NCBI RefSeq assembly: GCF_030813005.1
Contig: NZ_JAUSTU010000013.1
Location: forward strand, 77,829-141,828
Origin: Robertmurraya andreesenii
GTDB taxonomy: Bacteria; Bacillota; Bacilli; Bacillales; Cytobacillaceae
Reading direction: 5' to 3'
DNA: 64,000 nucleotides
Position 1 is the stretch's first letter. Every line of letters begins with the position of its first letter. Shown here in pieces: positions 53,230 to 62,146 of this stretch. The notes below the pieces were generated by a model. The model was not told the DNA's origin. It worked only from the letters and a program-made list of their open reading frames with translations, and made no database searches. The position numbers and the translations under genes are program-made.

Positions 53230-53470
53230 TTAAAAAACCCCTCATCCCCAAAGGGACGAGAGGATTATGATTAAATCTCCCGCGGTACCACCCACATTAG
53301 TGACCATGTCACTCGCTTAAATTCCTTAACGCGGAATACGGCAGGTGCTACTCACTCTTCACACCAGCAACTCAAAGGCGAGTTCATGATGTTCCCGGTT
53401 GACTTTCACCAGCCGTCAACTCTCTTTTTTTTCGGGTTAGCATCATTACTATTCCTTATCACTGTCATTA
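53230..53470 (-). ncRNA. T-box leader of leuS
   Basis: On the minus strand the T-box core GGGTGGTACCGCG is present (53280-53293), followed by a terminator stem (53238-53263) and a T-run (53231-53237). Upstream, stem I structures and the sequence GAACTCGCC suggest a specifier CTC (Leu). Uncharged tRNA-Leu should pair with the specifier and the core and favour the antiterminator, raising leuS expression. Confidence 0.93.
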
Positions 53471-53599
53471 CGATTATCAAATATAAAATTATTGTATTAA
53501 ATTTCCGTTCTAGATGCAAGCTGTTCAAGAGGTAATATATAGTCTATGCCAACCGATCCAAAATTGTTCCCTTTTAATGTTGGTCAATTCGCTAATCAT

Positions 53600-54814
53600 C
53601 TAATGCTTAAGAACAGCAGATTCCTCCGAAACGATCTCCGTTTTCCGATCATAAATAAGGGTCGTAAAGATCGAGATGCTAATCAATAGAATCATGACTA
53701 TGAAAAGCATCGTCATTCCGTAGAGGTCCACAAGCAAGCCTCCTAGGACAGGGCCAATCATTCTTCCACCCGTTGCCGTGCTATTGACAATCCCCTGATA
53801 AAAGCCTTCTTTGCCTTTTGGAGCAAGCTTATCTGCAATCGTGGGAACAGCTGGCCAAATTAGCATTTCCCCGATTGTTAAAATCACCATCGCCGTCAAA
53901 AATCCTGAGAATGCCTCGGCCCTTGCTGCAACCAAGAATGAGACAATAAAAATAAGCATTCCAGCTATCATTTGTCCTTTTATCTTCTTTTCAAAAGCTG
54001 CTAATGCTCGATTTAATAGGGGCTGCCCTAGAACAATAAGTGCTCCATTGACCGTCCACAAAAAGCTATATTGCTTTAAAGAAATATTTAATTCCTGAGT
54101 ATAAGCAGAAATGGTTGCTTGCCATTGCACATAGCCTACCCAGCATAATAGATATCCTGTACATAAAATGAACAAGGCATATAGCCTTGTATAATCCTTG
54201 ATTGGCTTTTTCTCATGCAATCCAGCCACTTGTCTATTGACTGTCGTTACAATTCCACGATAACCAAAGAAAGCAATCAATAAGAAAATAAAATACATCA
54301 GTGCATTGGCAAAGAAGATTAGCTGAAAGGAATATGAGGCAACCACTCCACCGAGTGAAGCACCAATTGCCACTCCAAGGTTTTGTGCGACATAAATTGC
54401 ATTAAACGCTCTTCTTCCCCCTTCCTTCCAAACGGAACCTGCCATGGCAAACATGGATGGAAAAATAATTCCTGCACCAAACCCTGCAATTGTTAAGAAA
54501 ATAACATAAGGCAACCAGCTATGCCAGAGCGTTAAGCCCGTTAATGCAAGAAAAGCAATTCCAATCCCCAGAAGGATCGATTTATATCCTCCCGCTTTAT
54601 CAAATAAATAGCCACCGAATAAATTACCAATCACCGTTGCCCCAGCATTAAGCATGAGGACAAAGCCTGCCACCGACAGAGATTTCCCAAGGTGATCATG
54701 AATGTAAATTGAATTTAAGGGCCATAAAAAAGAAGAACCAGTGACATTGACGACCATCCCGATGATTAATAACCATAAGTTGCGTGGCAAAGTATTCACT
54801 CCGATCCCAAACAT
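53600..54814 (-). CDS. Major facilitator superfamily transporter (YttB-like)
   Basis: A 404-residue protein with 12 predicted membrane helices. The loop between helices 2 and 3 reads GGYLFDKAGGYKSI, the MFS G-x-x-x-D-R/K signature. It is a probable drug/metabolite efflux or uptake carrier; substrate unknown. Position upstream of leuS suggests the equivalent of B. subtilis yttB, from memory. The ATG at 54814 has only a weak site; the leader contains a motif shared with the MNT gene (see findings). Confidence 0.85.
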   Translation of the reverse strand: MFGIGVNTLPRNLWLLIIGMVVNVTGSSFLWPLNSIYIHDHLGKSLSVAGFVLMLNAGATVIGNLFGGYLFDKAGGYKSILLGIGIAFLALTGLTLWHSWLPYVIFLTIAGFGAGIIFPSMFAMAGSVWKEGGRRAFNAIYVAQNLGVAIGASLGGVVASYSFQLIFFANALMYFIFLLIAFFGYRGIVTTVNRQVAGLHEKKPIKDYTRLYALFILCTGYLLCWVGYVQWQATISAYTQELNISLKQYSFLWTVNGALIVLGQPLLNRALAAFEKKIKGQMIAGMLIFIVSFLVAARAEAFSGFLTAMVILTIGEMLIWPAVPTIADKLAPKGKEGFYQGIVNSTATGGRMIGPVLGGLLVDLYGMTMLFIVMILLISISIFTTLIYDRKTEIVSEESAVLKH

Positions 54815-54935
54815 AAATTATCTCGAATATGTTAAAAACTTCAGTTAAAAGTTTCGATAACCAAAATATTATATTATGACTTTTTCACAAATAGTTCAAT
54901 AAGGAAAACTCCTAATTCCCATTGTTTATTTTTTC

Positions 54936-54970
54936 AAAAAATTAAGCCCCAATACAGTTAGTATTGGGGC
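54936..54970 (-). terminator. Terminator after the 59-residue gene
   Basis: Perfect 10-bp stem (54946-54955 with 54961-54970), 5-nt loop, followed on the minus strand by TTAATTTTTTG. Confidence 0.85.
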
Positions 54971-54977
54971 CAAATCG

Positions 54978-55157
54978 TTATTTCGATTGTCTATGCTCTG
55001 GGTGAATCTTCGACCTCGTCGGTTGAACTGTTTTTTCGTACTTTTTCTTTGCCTTCTGAATTTGGTCCACTTCCTGACCAAATTCCACATCTTGACTATT
55101 GGCATTGTTATGTGTCTTTTGTTCTGGATTGCTCTGTTTGGAACGCTTTCTAACCAT
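54978..55157 (-). CDS. Small hydrophilic protein of unknown function
   Basis: A 59-residue protein, MVRKRSKQSNPEQ at the start and HPEHRQSK at the end, with AAGGAGAGG 5 nt before the ATG and its own terminator. It is very rich in Gln, Lys, Asn and charged residues with no hydrophobic core, so it is probably disordered; composition recalls small spore-associated proteins, but no family is assigned. It follows ytzC by 12 bp, in the same operon. A longer open frame over the same region in another phase has no ribosome site and is rejected. Confidence 0.7.
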   Translation of the reverse strand: MVRKRSKQSNPEQKTHNNANSQDVEFGQEVDQIQKAKKKYEKTVQPTRSKIHPEHRQSK

Positions 55158-55169
55158 GTCTTCCTCTCC

Positions 55170-55433
55170 TTACAGATCACGAAGGATCATGTTGTTTTGT
55201 ACTTGCTGGAGCTGAAGCCTCATGCGGTGAAGCTGCTCGCGCTGCTGTGCATTGGCATGGAGCGACATTTTCGCAACATCATTATAAGTCGTCTCAAGCT
55301 GCTGTAATGCTTCCGTATATCCTAAATCGTTATATTGCTCCTGTTTGCTGCTCTCCTCATATTGTTCCTGAGCATGACGAATAACATCCTCACACTGTTG
55401 AAGAAGGTTTTCCATTGATTGACGTGTAGCCAT
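55170..55433 (-). CDS. ytzC: YtzC, DUF2524 family protein
   Basis: An 87-residue helical protein, MATRQSMENLLQQCEDVI at the start and QREQLHRMRLQLQQVQNNMI near the end, which matches the DUF2524/YtzC family of Bacillus. It is likely a helical hairpin. Function unknown. GGAGGTTG precedes the ATG. It is upstream of the 59-residue gene. Confidence 0.88.
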   Translation of the reverse strand: MATRQSMENLLQQCEDVIRHAQEQYEESSKQEQYNDLGYTEALQQLETTYNDVAKMSLHANAQQREQLHRMRLQLQQVQNNMILRDL

Positions 55434-55589
55434 CCTTTCAACCTCCTACCACTGTAATAAATGCGAAGCAACCACCTGCTTCTTCTTTAGTTTGTTCACT
55501 CTCACTTTAATTTAATCAATTTCATCATCCTGCTTTCATTATGAAAAAACGTCATTTCGTGTTAAAATTCTTTTTATGCTCATGCTATG

Positions 55590-55672
55590 TATCTAAGTCG
55601 ATATATACCGCCCTAAACCCGTTCACGCATATGCATAGGGGCTAATATTAGCAATGTATATTTAGAGCCTAT
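55590..55672. repeat. Truncated nested-hairpin repeat, copy E
   Basis: It retains CCGCC, then AAACCCGTTCACGC and the right terminal half (GGGGCTAATATTAGCAATG), but lacks the left stem arm and inner hairpin. It can be read as an internally deleted member of the family. It lies upstream of mnmL. Confidence 0.65.
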
Positions 55673-55703
55673 GCTACAAGAATTTTCAAGGAGGTTAACT
55701 GAC

Positions 55704-56666
55704 ATGAATCAGACTAACCCTTTTTTATATGCAACAGATGATAAAAGGTATCACACGTGGAATTACCATTTGCGTCAGCATTTTGGCCATAAAGTATTTA
55801 AGGTCGCTCTAGATGGGGGCTTCGATTGCCCGAACCGTGATGGCACCGTCGCACATGGAGGCTGCACCTTCTGTAGTGCAGCAGGGTCTGGTGATTTTGC
55901 CGGGAATAGAGCTGACGATCTTGAGATCCAATTTAATGAAATTAAAGAGAAAATGCACGAAAAATGGAAGGATGGCAAGTATATGGCCTATTTTCAGGCC
56001 TTTACGAATACTCATGCCCCCGTTGAGGAATTACGGGAAAAATACGAGCGAGTGCTAGCCCAAGACGGGGTAGTTGGACTTTCCATCGCTACACGTCCTG
56101 ACTGCCTACCAGATGACGTCGTTGAGTACCTGGCTGAATTAAATGAACGAACCTATCTTTGGGTCGAATTAGGCCTGCAGACCGTGCATGAACGAACCGC
56201 CCTCCTTATCAATCGTGCCCATGACTTTGAATGCTATGTTCAAGGAGTTGAAAAGCTGCGCAAGCACGGAATAAGAGTTTGTTCCCATATCATCAACGGA
56301 TTGCCACTTGAAACCTATGACATGATGATGGAAACGGCTCGTGAAGTAGCGAAGCTAGATGTCCAAGGGATCAAAATCCACCTGCTTCATTTATTAAAGG
56401 GAACACCCATGGTGAAGCAATATGAAAAAGGCATGCTCCAATTCTTAACTCAGGAAGACTACGTCAGCTTAGTATGTGATCAGCTAGAAATTTTACCCCC
56501 TGAAATGATTGTTCATCGCATTACTGGGGATGGACCGATTGATTTAATGGTTGGACCGATGTGGAGTGTCAACAAATGGGAAGTATTGAATGCCATCGAT
56601 GCCGAACTCAAACGCCGCAACAGCTATCAAGGGAAAAATTATCGTAGTCTTGAGGCAACAGTATGA
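55704..56666 (+). CDS. mnmL: MnmL (YtqA), radical SAM protein of tRNA wobble-uridine modification
   Basis: A 320-residue radical SAM protein. The cluster ligands are C42, C54 and C57 (C-x11-C-x2-C, an extended spacing characteristic of this family). B. subtilis YtqA and the adjacent YtqB act in the late steps of 5-methylaminomethyl-2-thiouridine synthesis at tRNA position 34; the names MnmL and MnmM come from recent work. ATG 55704 follows AAGGAGG; an earlier in-frame start is rejected. Its stop overlaps the mnmM start as ATGA. Confidence 0.88.
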   Translation: MNQTNPFLYATDDKRYHTWNYHLRQHFGHKVFKVALDGGFDCPNRDGTVAHGGCTFCSAAGSGDFAGNRADDLEIQFNEIKEKMHEKWKDGKYMAYFQAFTNTHAPVEELREKYERVLAQDGVVGLSIATRPDCLPDDVVEYLAELNERTYLWVELGLQTVHERTALLINRAHDFECYVQGVEKLRKHGIRVCSHIINGLPLETYDMMMETAREVAKLDVQGIKIHLLHLLKGTPMVKQYEKGMLQFLTQEDYVSLVCDQLEILPPEMIVHRITGDGPIDLMVGPMWSVNKWEVLNAIDAELKRRNSYQGKNYRSLEATV

Positions 56667-57235
56667 AAGTTGAAGGAATATTGCCGTTTGCCCGCAGTTT
56701 ACTGAGAAAAACCGTTCAAAAAGGGGATATTGTGGTCGATGCTACAGTTGGCAATGGCCATGATACACTTTTTCTAGCGGAGCTTGTTGGTCCTAGTGGT
56801 CATGTCTTCGGCTTTGATGTTCAAGAGGATGCCATTACTCAAACAAAGAAACGACTAGCCGAAAAAAACATGGATGAACCGGTCACATTATTTCATCGAG
56901 GGCACGAGGAGATTTTCAGCTCCGTCCCTTCCTCATTTCATGGAAAAGTAAAAGGCGCCATCTTTAATCTCGGCTATCTTCCTGGTGGGGACAAGTCCAT
57001 TGTCACAAAACCAAATACAACGATCGCTGCACTTGAGCAATTACTAGAAATTCTCGCACCGGAGGGAATTATTGTCCTTGTAATTTATCACGGCCATACT
57101 GAAGGTGCAATCGAACGGGATCAGTTGCTATCTTATGCTAAGGAGCTTGATCAAAAAAAAGCTCATGTACTGCAATATCAATTTATCAATCAGGCCAATC
57201 ATCCACCTTTTATCATTGCGATTGAAAAAAGATAA
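56663..57235 (+). CDS. mnmM: MnmM (YtqB), tRNA 5-aminomethyl-2-thiouridine methyltransferase
   Basis: A 190-residue Rossmann-fold methyltransferase with SAM loop VDATVGNGHDTLFLAEL at about residue 24 and NLGYLPGGD near 105, the catalytic N-L-G-Y family motif. It methylates nm5s2U34 to mnm5s2U34 in B. subtilis. Translationally coupled to mnmL (ATGA overlap). A terminator follows. Confidence 0.92.
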   Translation: MKVEGILPFARSLLRKTVQKGDIVVDATVGNGHDTLFLAELVGPSGHVFGFDVQEDAITQTKKRLAEKNMDEPVTLFHRGHEEIFSSVPSSFHGKVKGAIFNLGYLPGGDKSIVTKPNTTIAALEQLLEILAPEGIIVLVIYHGHTEGAIERDQLLSYAKELDQKKAHVLQYQFINQANHPPFIIAIEKR

Positions 57236-57266
57236 CCCTCGCTCCTTCGTTGGAGAGAGGGTTTTT
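57234..57266 (+). terminator. Terminator of mnmLM
   Basis: Stem ACCCTC-CTCC with GGAG-GAGGGT, then TTTTTG. Confidence 0.8.
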
Positions 57267-57301
57267 GTTCGTACACAAGCACACATCATGTTCAAATAAT
57301 A

Positions 57302-58378
57302 TTATCTTAAAGAAGGAATCCACTTTTGAAACTTTCGATAGGCTCGTCCATTCATATAGAAAAAGAAGCTGACCAAGCCACTGCTTTTGATGATCTCTTT
57401 TGCCAGATGCTGAACAGATTTTTGCGAGCGGACCTTTTCATCCGACAAGTAAATTCCTAACAACCCACGATTGATTAGTCGGTGGAAACGCTTGTTAGGC
57501 AATCCCTCTGTATGCTTGTCTGCTTCTGTCACAAAGTGCTTCAACCGTTCGAACAAACTCTGCTCATTTTTATAATAAAAGCAAAAGTTCAAATCGCCAC
57601 CCTTTTTATCCTCTTCCTGATCAATAAAGTAATCGAGTAAAATATGCAGCCCTTGGATATATGGAAAATAGCCATTTCTAATTTTCTCAGCATGGCTAGA
57701 CTTGAAATCCTCACTCATCCCGTGGGAAATTAAGCAGAAGATGCCTAAAGTAGAGCCAGAGCACGCAGAAAATTCATACCATTCCATTTCGGGTATTTGA
57801 CTCTTATGCTCCTCGAACCAGCTTTTGAGTCTTGGGATTCGCTCATCCACCTTGACATGCTTATGTATTTGGAGGTCACAATAATAGCGGCAAAGCTCTA
57901 GCAAATAATCTTTTATGTGAAGATAATGAGGATTATTTTGGAGGACGCTCTGACAGGTTTCAGCCAATTCTCGCAGATAACCCCCATCATCTTTTTCCTT
58001 TCGAAAGCGATAGTAATCCTGATGATCTTTTCCTACAGTTAACGCTACCTCCATGGATTCATGGAGTGCTGAAAAATCCTCAGGATCTAGGGATGTGCTT
58101 CGATCGCAAAGATTGTCTAAATAATCGCTAATGGTTTGATAGGCCACAATGAATTTGATGGCTTCTTTGTATTTTTCTCCAGCCATAAAAGCAAGAATAG
58201 AACCACCCTCACAGTGAAAGGTTTTCGTTTCAATGCTTGCAAGTGCCTGTTTTCTTAGCTCATCATCAGGAATTTCCGTCGCCCTTTTTTTCCAATAGGC
58301 CAGCTCCATATGAGCGGTCGGTAGAATTTTTCTATATACTTTGGACATTAGACTGAGCGGCTCAGACGGTACTGCCAT
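57302..58378 (-). CDS. ytpB: YtpB, tetraprenyl-beta-curcumene synthase family
   Basis: A 358-residue DUF2600 terpene synthase. B. subtilis YtpB cyclises tetraprenyl diphosphate to tetraprenyl-beta-curcumene, a precursor of C35 sesquarterpenes. The aspartate-rich stretch SDYLDNLCDR near residue 85 is the likely diphosphate/Mg site. It is mainly helical and cytoplasmic or membrane-associated. It lies 12 bp downstream of ytpA, forming the ytpAB operon. Confidence 0.92.
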   Translation of the reverse strand: MAVPSEPLSLMSKVYRKILPTAHMELAYWKKRATEIPDDELRKQALASIETKTFHCEGGSILAFMAGEKYKEAIKFIVAYQTISDYLDNLCDRSTSLDPEDFSALHESMEVALTVGKDHQDYYRFRKEKDDGGYLRELAETCQSVLQNNPHYLHIKDYLLELCRYYCDLQIHKHVKVDERIPRLKSWFEEHKSQIPEMEWYEFSACSGSTLGIFCLISHGMSEDFKSSHAEKIRNGYFPYIQGLHILLDYFIDQEEDKKGGDLNFCFYYKNEQSLFERLKHFVTEADKHTEGLPNKRFHRLINRGLLGIYLSDEKVRSQKSVQHLAKEIIKSSGLVSFFFYMNGRAYRKFQKWIPSLR

Positions 58379-58390
58379 AGAAATTCCTCC

Positions 58391-59194
58391 TTATACGACG
58401 TATCCAATCGCCTTCAATTGACTATAAACAAAATCCTTTGCATATTCAAATACTTCGTCCCGTTCTGGATCGTTAAAGATTTCATGGTAGCATTTAGGCC
58501 ATTCCTTGAATCTTTTTTCAGATAATGGAGCGTGGTTGAACCATTCTGTCACTGCTTGTTTATTCACGATTTTGTCATCCCCCGCTTGCATTACAAGCAT
58601 AGGTACATCCTTCACTTTTTGAAGCTCCTCAAAGGCAAGCTTCATGGAAGCATCCAATTCACGGAACCACCTGATAGAAATTTTATCAATATAAAGAGTA
58701 TCATTTCGATCAATGTCCAGAATTTCTTTGTTCCGCGTTGCGATATCGACACTAATGCCTGAATTTAATCTTAATTCGGGCGCAATCACGTTGAGAAGAT
58801 AAGAAATCCCATTTAGTATTTTTCCTGGCCTATTCACGAGCGCTAAGCACGGTGAAGAAAGGATGACACCGGCAAGATTGAGATTCTCCTCCTGCAATAA
58901 ACGAATGGTGATAAGTCCACCCATACTATGACCGAGCAAGAACACTGGTAAATCAAACTGATAGGCGGTTTCAACCCACGCCTTGACCTCATCTAAATAG
59001 TCGTCAAAGGAGTCGATATGTCCTCGTTTAGATCTTGTCGTCATCCCATGCCCTGGCAGGTCGCCCATAATGACCTGAAAACCAGCCTGACGCCACATTT
59101 CAATTAGCCAGCCGTAACGGCGATGATGCTCTAAAGCACCGTGCACCATGACAATAACTCCTTTTGCCTCTCCGTCTGGTTCCCACTTCCACAT
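58391..59194 (-). CDS. ytpA: YtpA, alpha/beta hydrolase (lysophospholipase/monoacylglycerol lipase type)
   Basis: A 267-residue serine hydrolase: oxyanion MVHGALEHH near residue 17, nucleophile elbow GHSMGG near 88, acid AGDDKIV near 205 and His in CYHEIFND near 238. B. subtilis YtpA was linked to bacilysocin synthesis by phospholipid cleavage; lipid specificity here is inferred. It leads the ytpAB operon. Confidence 0.92.
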   Translation of the reverse strand: MWKWEPDGEAKGVIVMVHGALEHHRRYGWLIEMWRQAGFQVIMGDLPGHGMTTRSKRGHIDSFDDYLDEVKAWVETAYQFDLPVFLLGHSMGGLITIRLLQEENLNLAGVILSSPCLALVNRPGKILNGISYLLNVIAPELRLNSGISVDIATRNKEILDIDRNDTLYIDKISIRWFRELDASMKLAFEELQKVKDVPMLVMQAGDDKIVNKQAVTEWFNHAPLSEKRFKEWPKCYHEIFNDPERDEVFEYAKDFVYSQLKAIGYVV

Positions 59195-59346
59195 GAATTT
59201 CCCCTCCTTCGACTTGAAGCTATCATTATTTTAGCACAAAACAAAAGATCAACTCATGAATTTACTGCTCCGAAAACAATTATTCACACTTTATTTATAT
59301 TATTCGGTAGAATGAAATTACCCATAAAAATAAGGAGAGATGGTTT

Positions 59347-59865
59347 ATGATTTATCCATTTCATAACAAATGGCCACACATTTCATCAACTGCCTTCATT
59401 GCTGATTATGTCACCATTACTGGAGATGTTAAAATTGGCGATGAGTCAAGCATATGGTTTAACACGGTTATAAGGGGAGACGTAGCCCCAACGATCATCG
59501 GTAAGAAGGTCAATATCCAGGATAATAGTGTCCTCCATCAAAGCCCTAATAATCCTCTCATTATCGAGGATGAGGTAACAGTGGGGCATCAGGTGATCTT
59601 ACATAGCTGCATCCTTCGTAAAAGAGCTTTAATTGGTATGGGCTCGATCATTCTAGACGGAGCTGAGATTGGAGAAGGTGCATTTATTGGAGCAGGCAGC
59701 TTGGTTCCTCAAGGTAAGAAAATCCCACCAAACACCCTTGCTTTTGGGAGACCAGCGAAGGTTATAAGGGAACTGAATGAAGACGACATTGCCGATATGA
59801 AAAGAATTTCAAGAGAGTATGCAGAAAAAGGACAGTACTATAAATCCTTACAGCAAAATTCATAA
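59347..59865 (+). CDS. ytoA: YtoA, gamma-class carbonic anhydrase-like hexapeptide protein
   Basis: A 172-residue left-handed beta-helix of hexapeptide repeats ([LIV]-G-x4), with the three zinc-ligand histidines of gamma carbonic anhydrases at H64, H81 and H86. A C-terminal helix follows. Activity in the YtoA/YrdA/PaaY group is uncertain and some act as thioesterase-like or structural proteins. It is monocistronic; AAGGAGAG precedes the ATG. Confidence 0.93.
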   Translation: MIYPFHNKWPHISSTAFIADYVTITGDVKIGDESSIWFNTVIRGDVAPTIIGKKVNIQDNSVLHQSPNNPLIIEDEVTVGHQVILHSCILRKRALIGMGSIILDGAEIGEGAFIGAGSLVPQGKKIPPNTLAFGRPAKVIRELNEDDIADMKRISREYAEKGQYYKSLQQNS

Positions 59866-59883
59866 CCACTTCCATGTGAGAAA

Positions 59884-59919
59884 AAAGAAGTTACACATAA
59901 ACGATGTAACTTCTTTTTA
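59884..59919 (+). terminator. Terminator of ytoA
   Basis: Stem AGAAGTTACA with TGTAACTTCT, 9-nt loop, then TTTT. Confidence 0.85.
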
Positions 59920-59926
59920 ACGTATT

Positions 59927-60057
59927 GGCTCGGTTATCTTTTGTTGTTGATCTTCATATCCCCTTATACGTGTACGTTCTCTAAGTTATTCGTACCGAAT
60001 AAAACCCGTTCACGTTCACGTATAAGGCTATAATCAACACTGTACATTAACAAAGCC
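59927..60057. repeat. Nested-hairpin intergenic repeat, copy D
   Basis: The longest copy, 131 bp. Core as copies A and C (CCTTATACGTG/CACGTATAAGG outer stem, TTATTCG/CGAATAA inner stem, CCCGTTCACG loop). The left end GGCTCGGTTATCTTTTG and right end TACATTAACAAAGCC are a degenerate inverted pair, and GTTGAT/ATCAAC pair just outside the core. It ends 8 bp before the metK stop codon region (60066). Confidence 0.87.
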
Positions 60058-60065
60058 TACTTATT

Positions 60066-61265
60066 CTATTTTCCAGCCTGTTCTCGAAGCACATCTGCTT
60101 TGTCTGTACGCTCCCAAGGAACATCAATATCAGTTCGCCCAAAATGACCATATGCGGCCGTCTTCTTATAAATTGGACGACGTAAATCTAACATTTTGAT
60201 AATGCCGGCTGGACGTAGATCAAAATGATTACGCACGAGCTCCACAAGTACATCCTCACTTACCTTCCCCGTTCCAAAGGTATCAACAGAGATAGAAACT
60301 GGTCTGGCAACACCGATGGCATAGGCTAGCTGTACTTCCACCTTATCTGCCAGTCCTGCAGCAACAATGTTTTTGGCGACATAGCGTGCAGCATAGGCTG
60401 CCGAACGGTCCACCTTTGTCGGATCCTTACCTGAGAAGGCTCCACCACCATGGCGCGCATAACCGCCATAGGTATCAACGATAATTTTTCGACCCGTTAA
60501 CCCAGCATCTCCCTGTGGGCCACCGATCACAAATCGACCTGTTGGATTAATAAAATACTTCGTGCTGTCATCAATTAACTCCCTTGGTACAACTGGGTTG
60601 ATCACATGCTCTTTAATATCTTGTTGAATTTGTTCGAGCGAAATTTCCGGATGATGCTGAGTTGAAATCACGATCGTGTCAATGCGAACCGGTTTCCCTT
60701 CTTCATCGTATTCAACCGTAACCTGAGTCTTCCCATCTGGGCGAAGATATGGAAGGATTTCTTCCTTGCGTACTTCGGCAAGACGACGAGATAATTTATG
60801 CGCTAGCGAAATCGGAAGAGGCATGAGCTCCTTCGTTTCATTACAAGCGAATCCAAACATTAAACCTTGGTCCCCGGCTCCAATCGCTTCAATCTCTTCC
60901 TCAGTCATACTTCCTTCACGGGCCTCTAGTGCCTTGTCAACGCCCATAGCAATGTCAGCTGACTGCTCATCAATCGAGGTTAATACTGCACATGTCTCTG
61001 CATCAAAGCCATATTTTGCCCGATTATAACCAATTTCTTGAATGGTTTCACGAACAATCTTTGGAATGTCCACATATGTAGATGTTGTGATTTCTCCCGC
61101 CACCAATACAAGACCTGTCGTAACAGATGTTTCAGCAGCTACACGGGCATTCGCATCTTTTGCTAAAATAGCATCCAAAATCGCATCAGAAATTTGATCA
61201 CAAATTTTGTCGGGGTGACCTTCCGTAACTGACTCAGAAGTAAACAAACGAGCGTTTCTTGACAT
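60066..61265 (-). CDS. metK: S-adenosylmethionine synthase
   Basis: MetK makes SAM from methionine and ATP. The 399-residue protein has LFTSESVTEGHPDKICDQ at the N-terminus, GAGDQGLMFG near 120 and the P-loop-like GGGAFSGKDPTKVDRS near 275. ATG 61265 is set by AAGGAGG upstream; an earlier in-frame start extends into the leader. Expression is controlled by the S-box riboswitch upstream. It forms tetramers in the cytoplasm. Confidence 0.97.
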   Translation of the reverse strand: MSRNARLFTSESVTEGHPDKICDQISDAILDAILAKDANARVAAETSVTTGLVLVAGEITTSTYVDIPKIVRETIQEIGYNRAKYGFDAETCAVLTSIDEQSADIAMGVDKALEAREGSMTEEEIEAIGAGDQGLMFGFACNETKELMPLPISLAHKLSRRLAEVRKEEILPYLRPDGKTQVTVEYDEEGKPVRIDTIVISTQHHPEISLEQIQQDIKEHVINPVVPRELIDDSTKYFINPTGRFVIGGPQGDAGLTGRKIIVDTYGGYARHGGGAFSGKDPTKVDRSAAYAARYVAKNIVAAGLADKVEVQLAYAIGVARPVSISVDTFGTGKVSEDVLVELVRNHFDLRPAGIIKMLDLRRPIYKKTAAYGHFGRTDIDVPWERTDKADVLREQAGK

Positions 61266-61401
61266 CCGATTTCCTCCTTTAATATATATGCTCGAGGACT
61301 CCCACCTCGTTTTGATACGGTACTCATTCCCTATGTAGTATGAAATAAACATGATCTTTTTATGATTAATTCTAGGGCTCCGCCGCTACTTAGGGGCAAA
61401 T

Positions 61402-61602
61402 AAAAAAACCTTCCCTATGAGGAAAGGTTGAAGATTCCATTTCTAGCCTTTCACTCTTATCGTTCAAGGATCGATACCTTGCTTCAGGTTAGCACCGTTG
61501 CCATAGCACTGAGAGTGATCTTTTCTGATCCTTCTCCATCATCATAGCCGGTTGCTGGGTTTCATAGGGCCTGTCCCTCCACCTACTCGGGATAAGAGAG
61601 TA
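61402..61602 (-). ncRNA. SAM-I (S-box) riboswitch of metK
   Basis: The minus strand reads CTCTTATCCCGAG, then GGTGGAGGGA, then GGCCC-ATGAAACCC and GCAACC, the invariant core of the SAM-I aptamer (61540-61600). A second half of the P1 helix (GATAAGAG) and a terminator stem (CCTTTCC with GGAAGG, T-run at 61402-61408) follow. High SAM should favour the terminator and lower metK expression. Confidence 0.96.
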
Positions 61603-61673
61603 TCCGTTCAAATTAAAATCTTATCGAAAGGATACAATAGTGTCAACAGAAATCTATATTTATTATAAATTTT

Positions 61674-62048
61674 TCACAGTGAACAACTGTCATCGCTACA
61701 TTTATGTGCTTTAAATTGATGCCGCCTTTTGGCTATCCATCCGTATATGGGGCGGCCAATCACATGCATGTAGGGAATATAGAGGAAGGCTCCAATTAAA
61801 AAAGTGTACGGACTAATTAGGAGAAGCTTCCGTACCGCTTCAAAGCCTTTTAGCACCCTTTTATCAGGAAGGATGATATGCAGTTCCCTTCTTAGCTCTA
61901 TTGCACTGAAGGAATACTCTTGATCTGTCTTTTCATATTCCTGAAGCGATAACCAATTCACTTTAGTTTTTCTATCTATCTTTTGAAAAATCCTTTTTGA
62001 CTCCTGACACAATGTACAATTGGCATCATATAATGCATATATTTTCAT
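61674..62048 (-). CDS. DCC (DUF393) family thiol-disulfide protein
   Basis: A protein of about 124 residues. It begins MKIYALYDANCTLCQES with a C-x-x-C pair at the N-terminus, the DCC/DUF393 signature, and carries a membrane-prone segment near residues 85-105. Cysteines recur at the extreme C-terminus (CSDDSC). Start uncertain: ATG 62048 matches the family; an in-frame ATG at 62063 is possible, and neither has a strong ribosome site. It is divergent from pckA. Confidence 0.8.
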   Translation of the reverse strand: MKIYALYDANCTLCQESKRIFQKIDRKTKVNWLSLQEYEKTDQEYSFSAIELRRELHIILPDKRVLKGFEAVRKLLLISPYTFLIGAFLYIPYMHVIGRPIYGWIAKRRHQFKAHKCSDDSCSL

Positions 62049-62146
62049 TTTTACCATTCCCATCTGTGATTCGGATTGAATACATTAACACTAAACTTTA
62101 CTGGAAAAAATCCGAAATAAAATAGGGAAAATTCCCATCATTAGTA

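Noticed and set aside
54926..55180. An 84-codon minus-strand open frame overlapping the 59-residue gene
   Set aside because: No ribosome site, implausible basic composition, and the other frame has a good AAGGAGAGG site and terminator.
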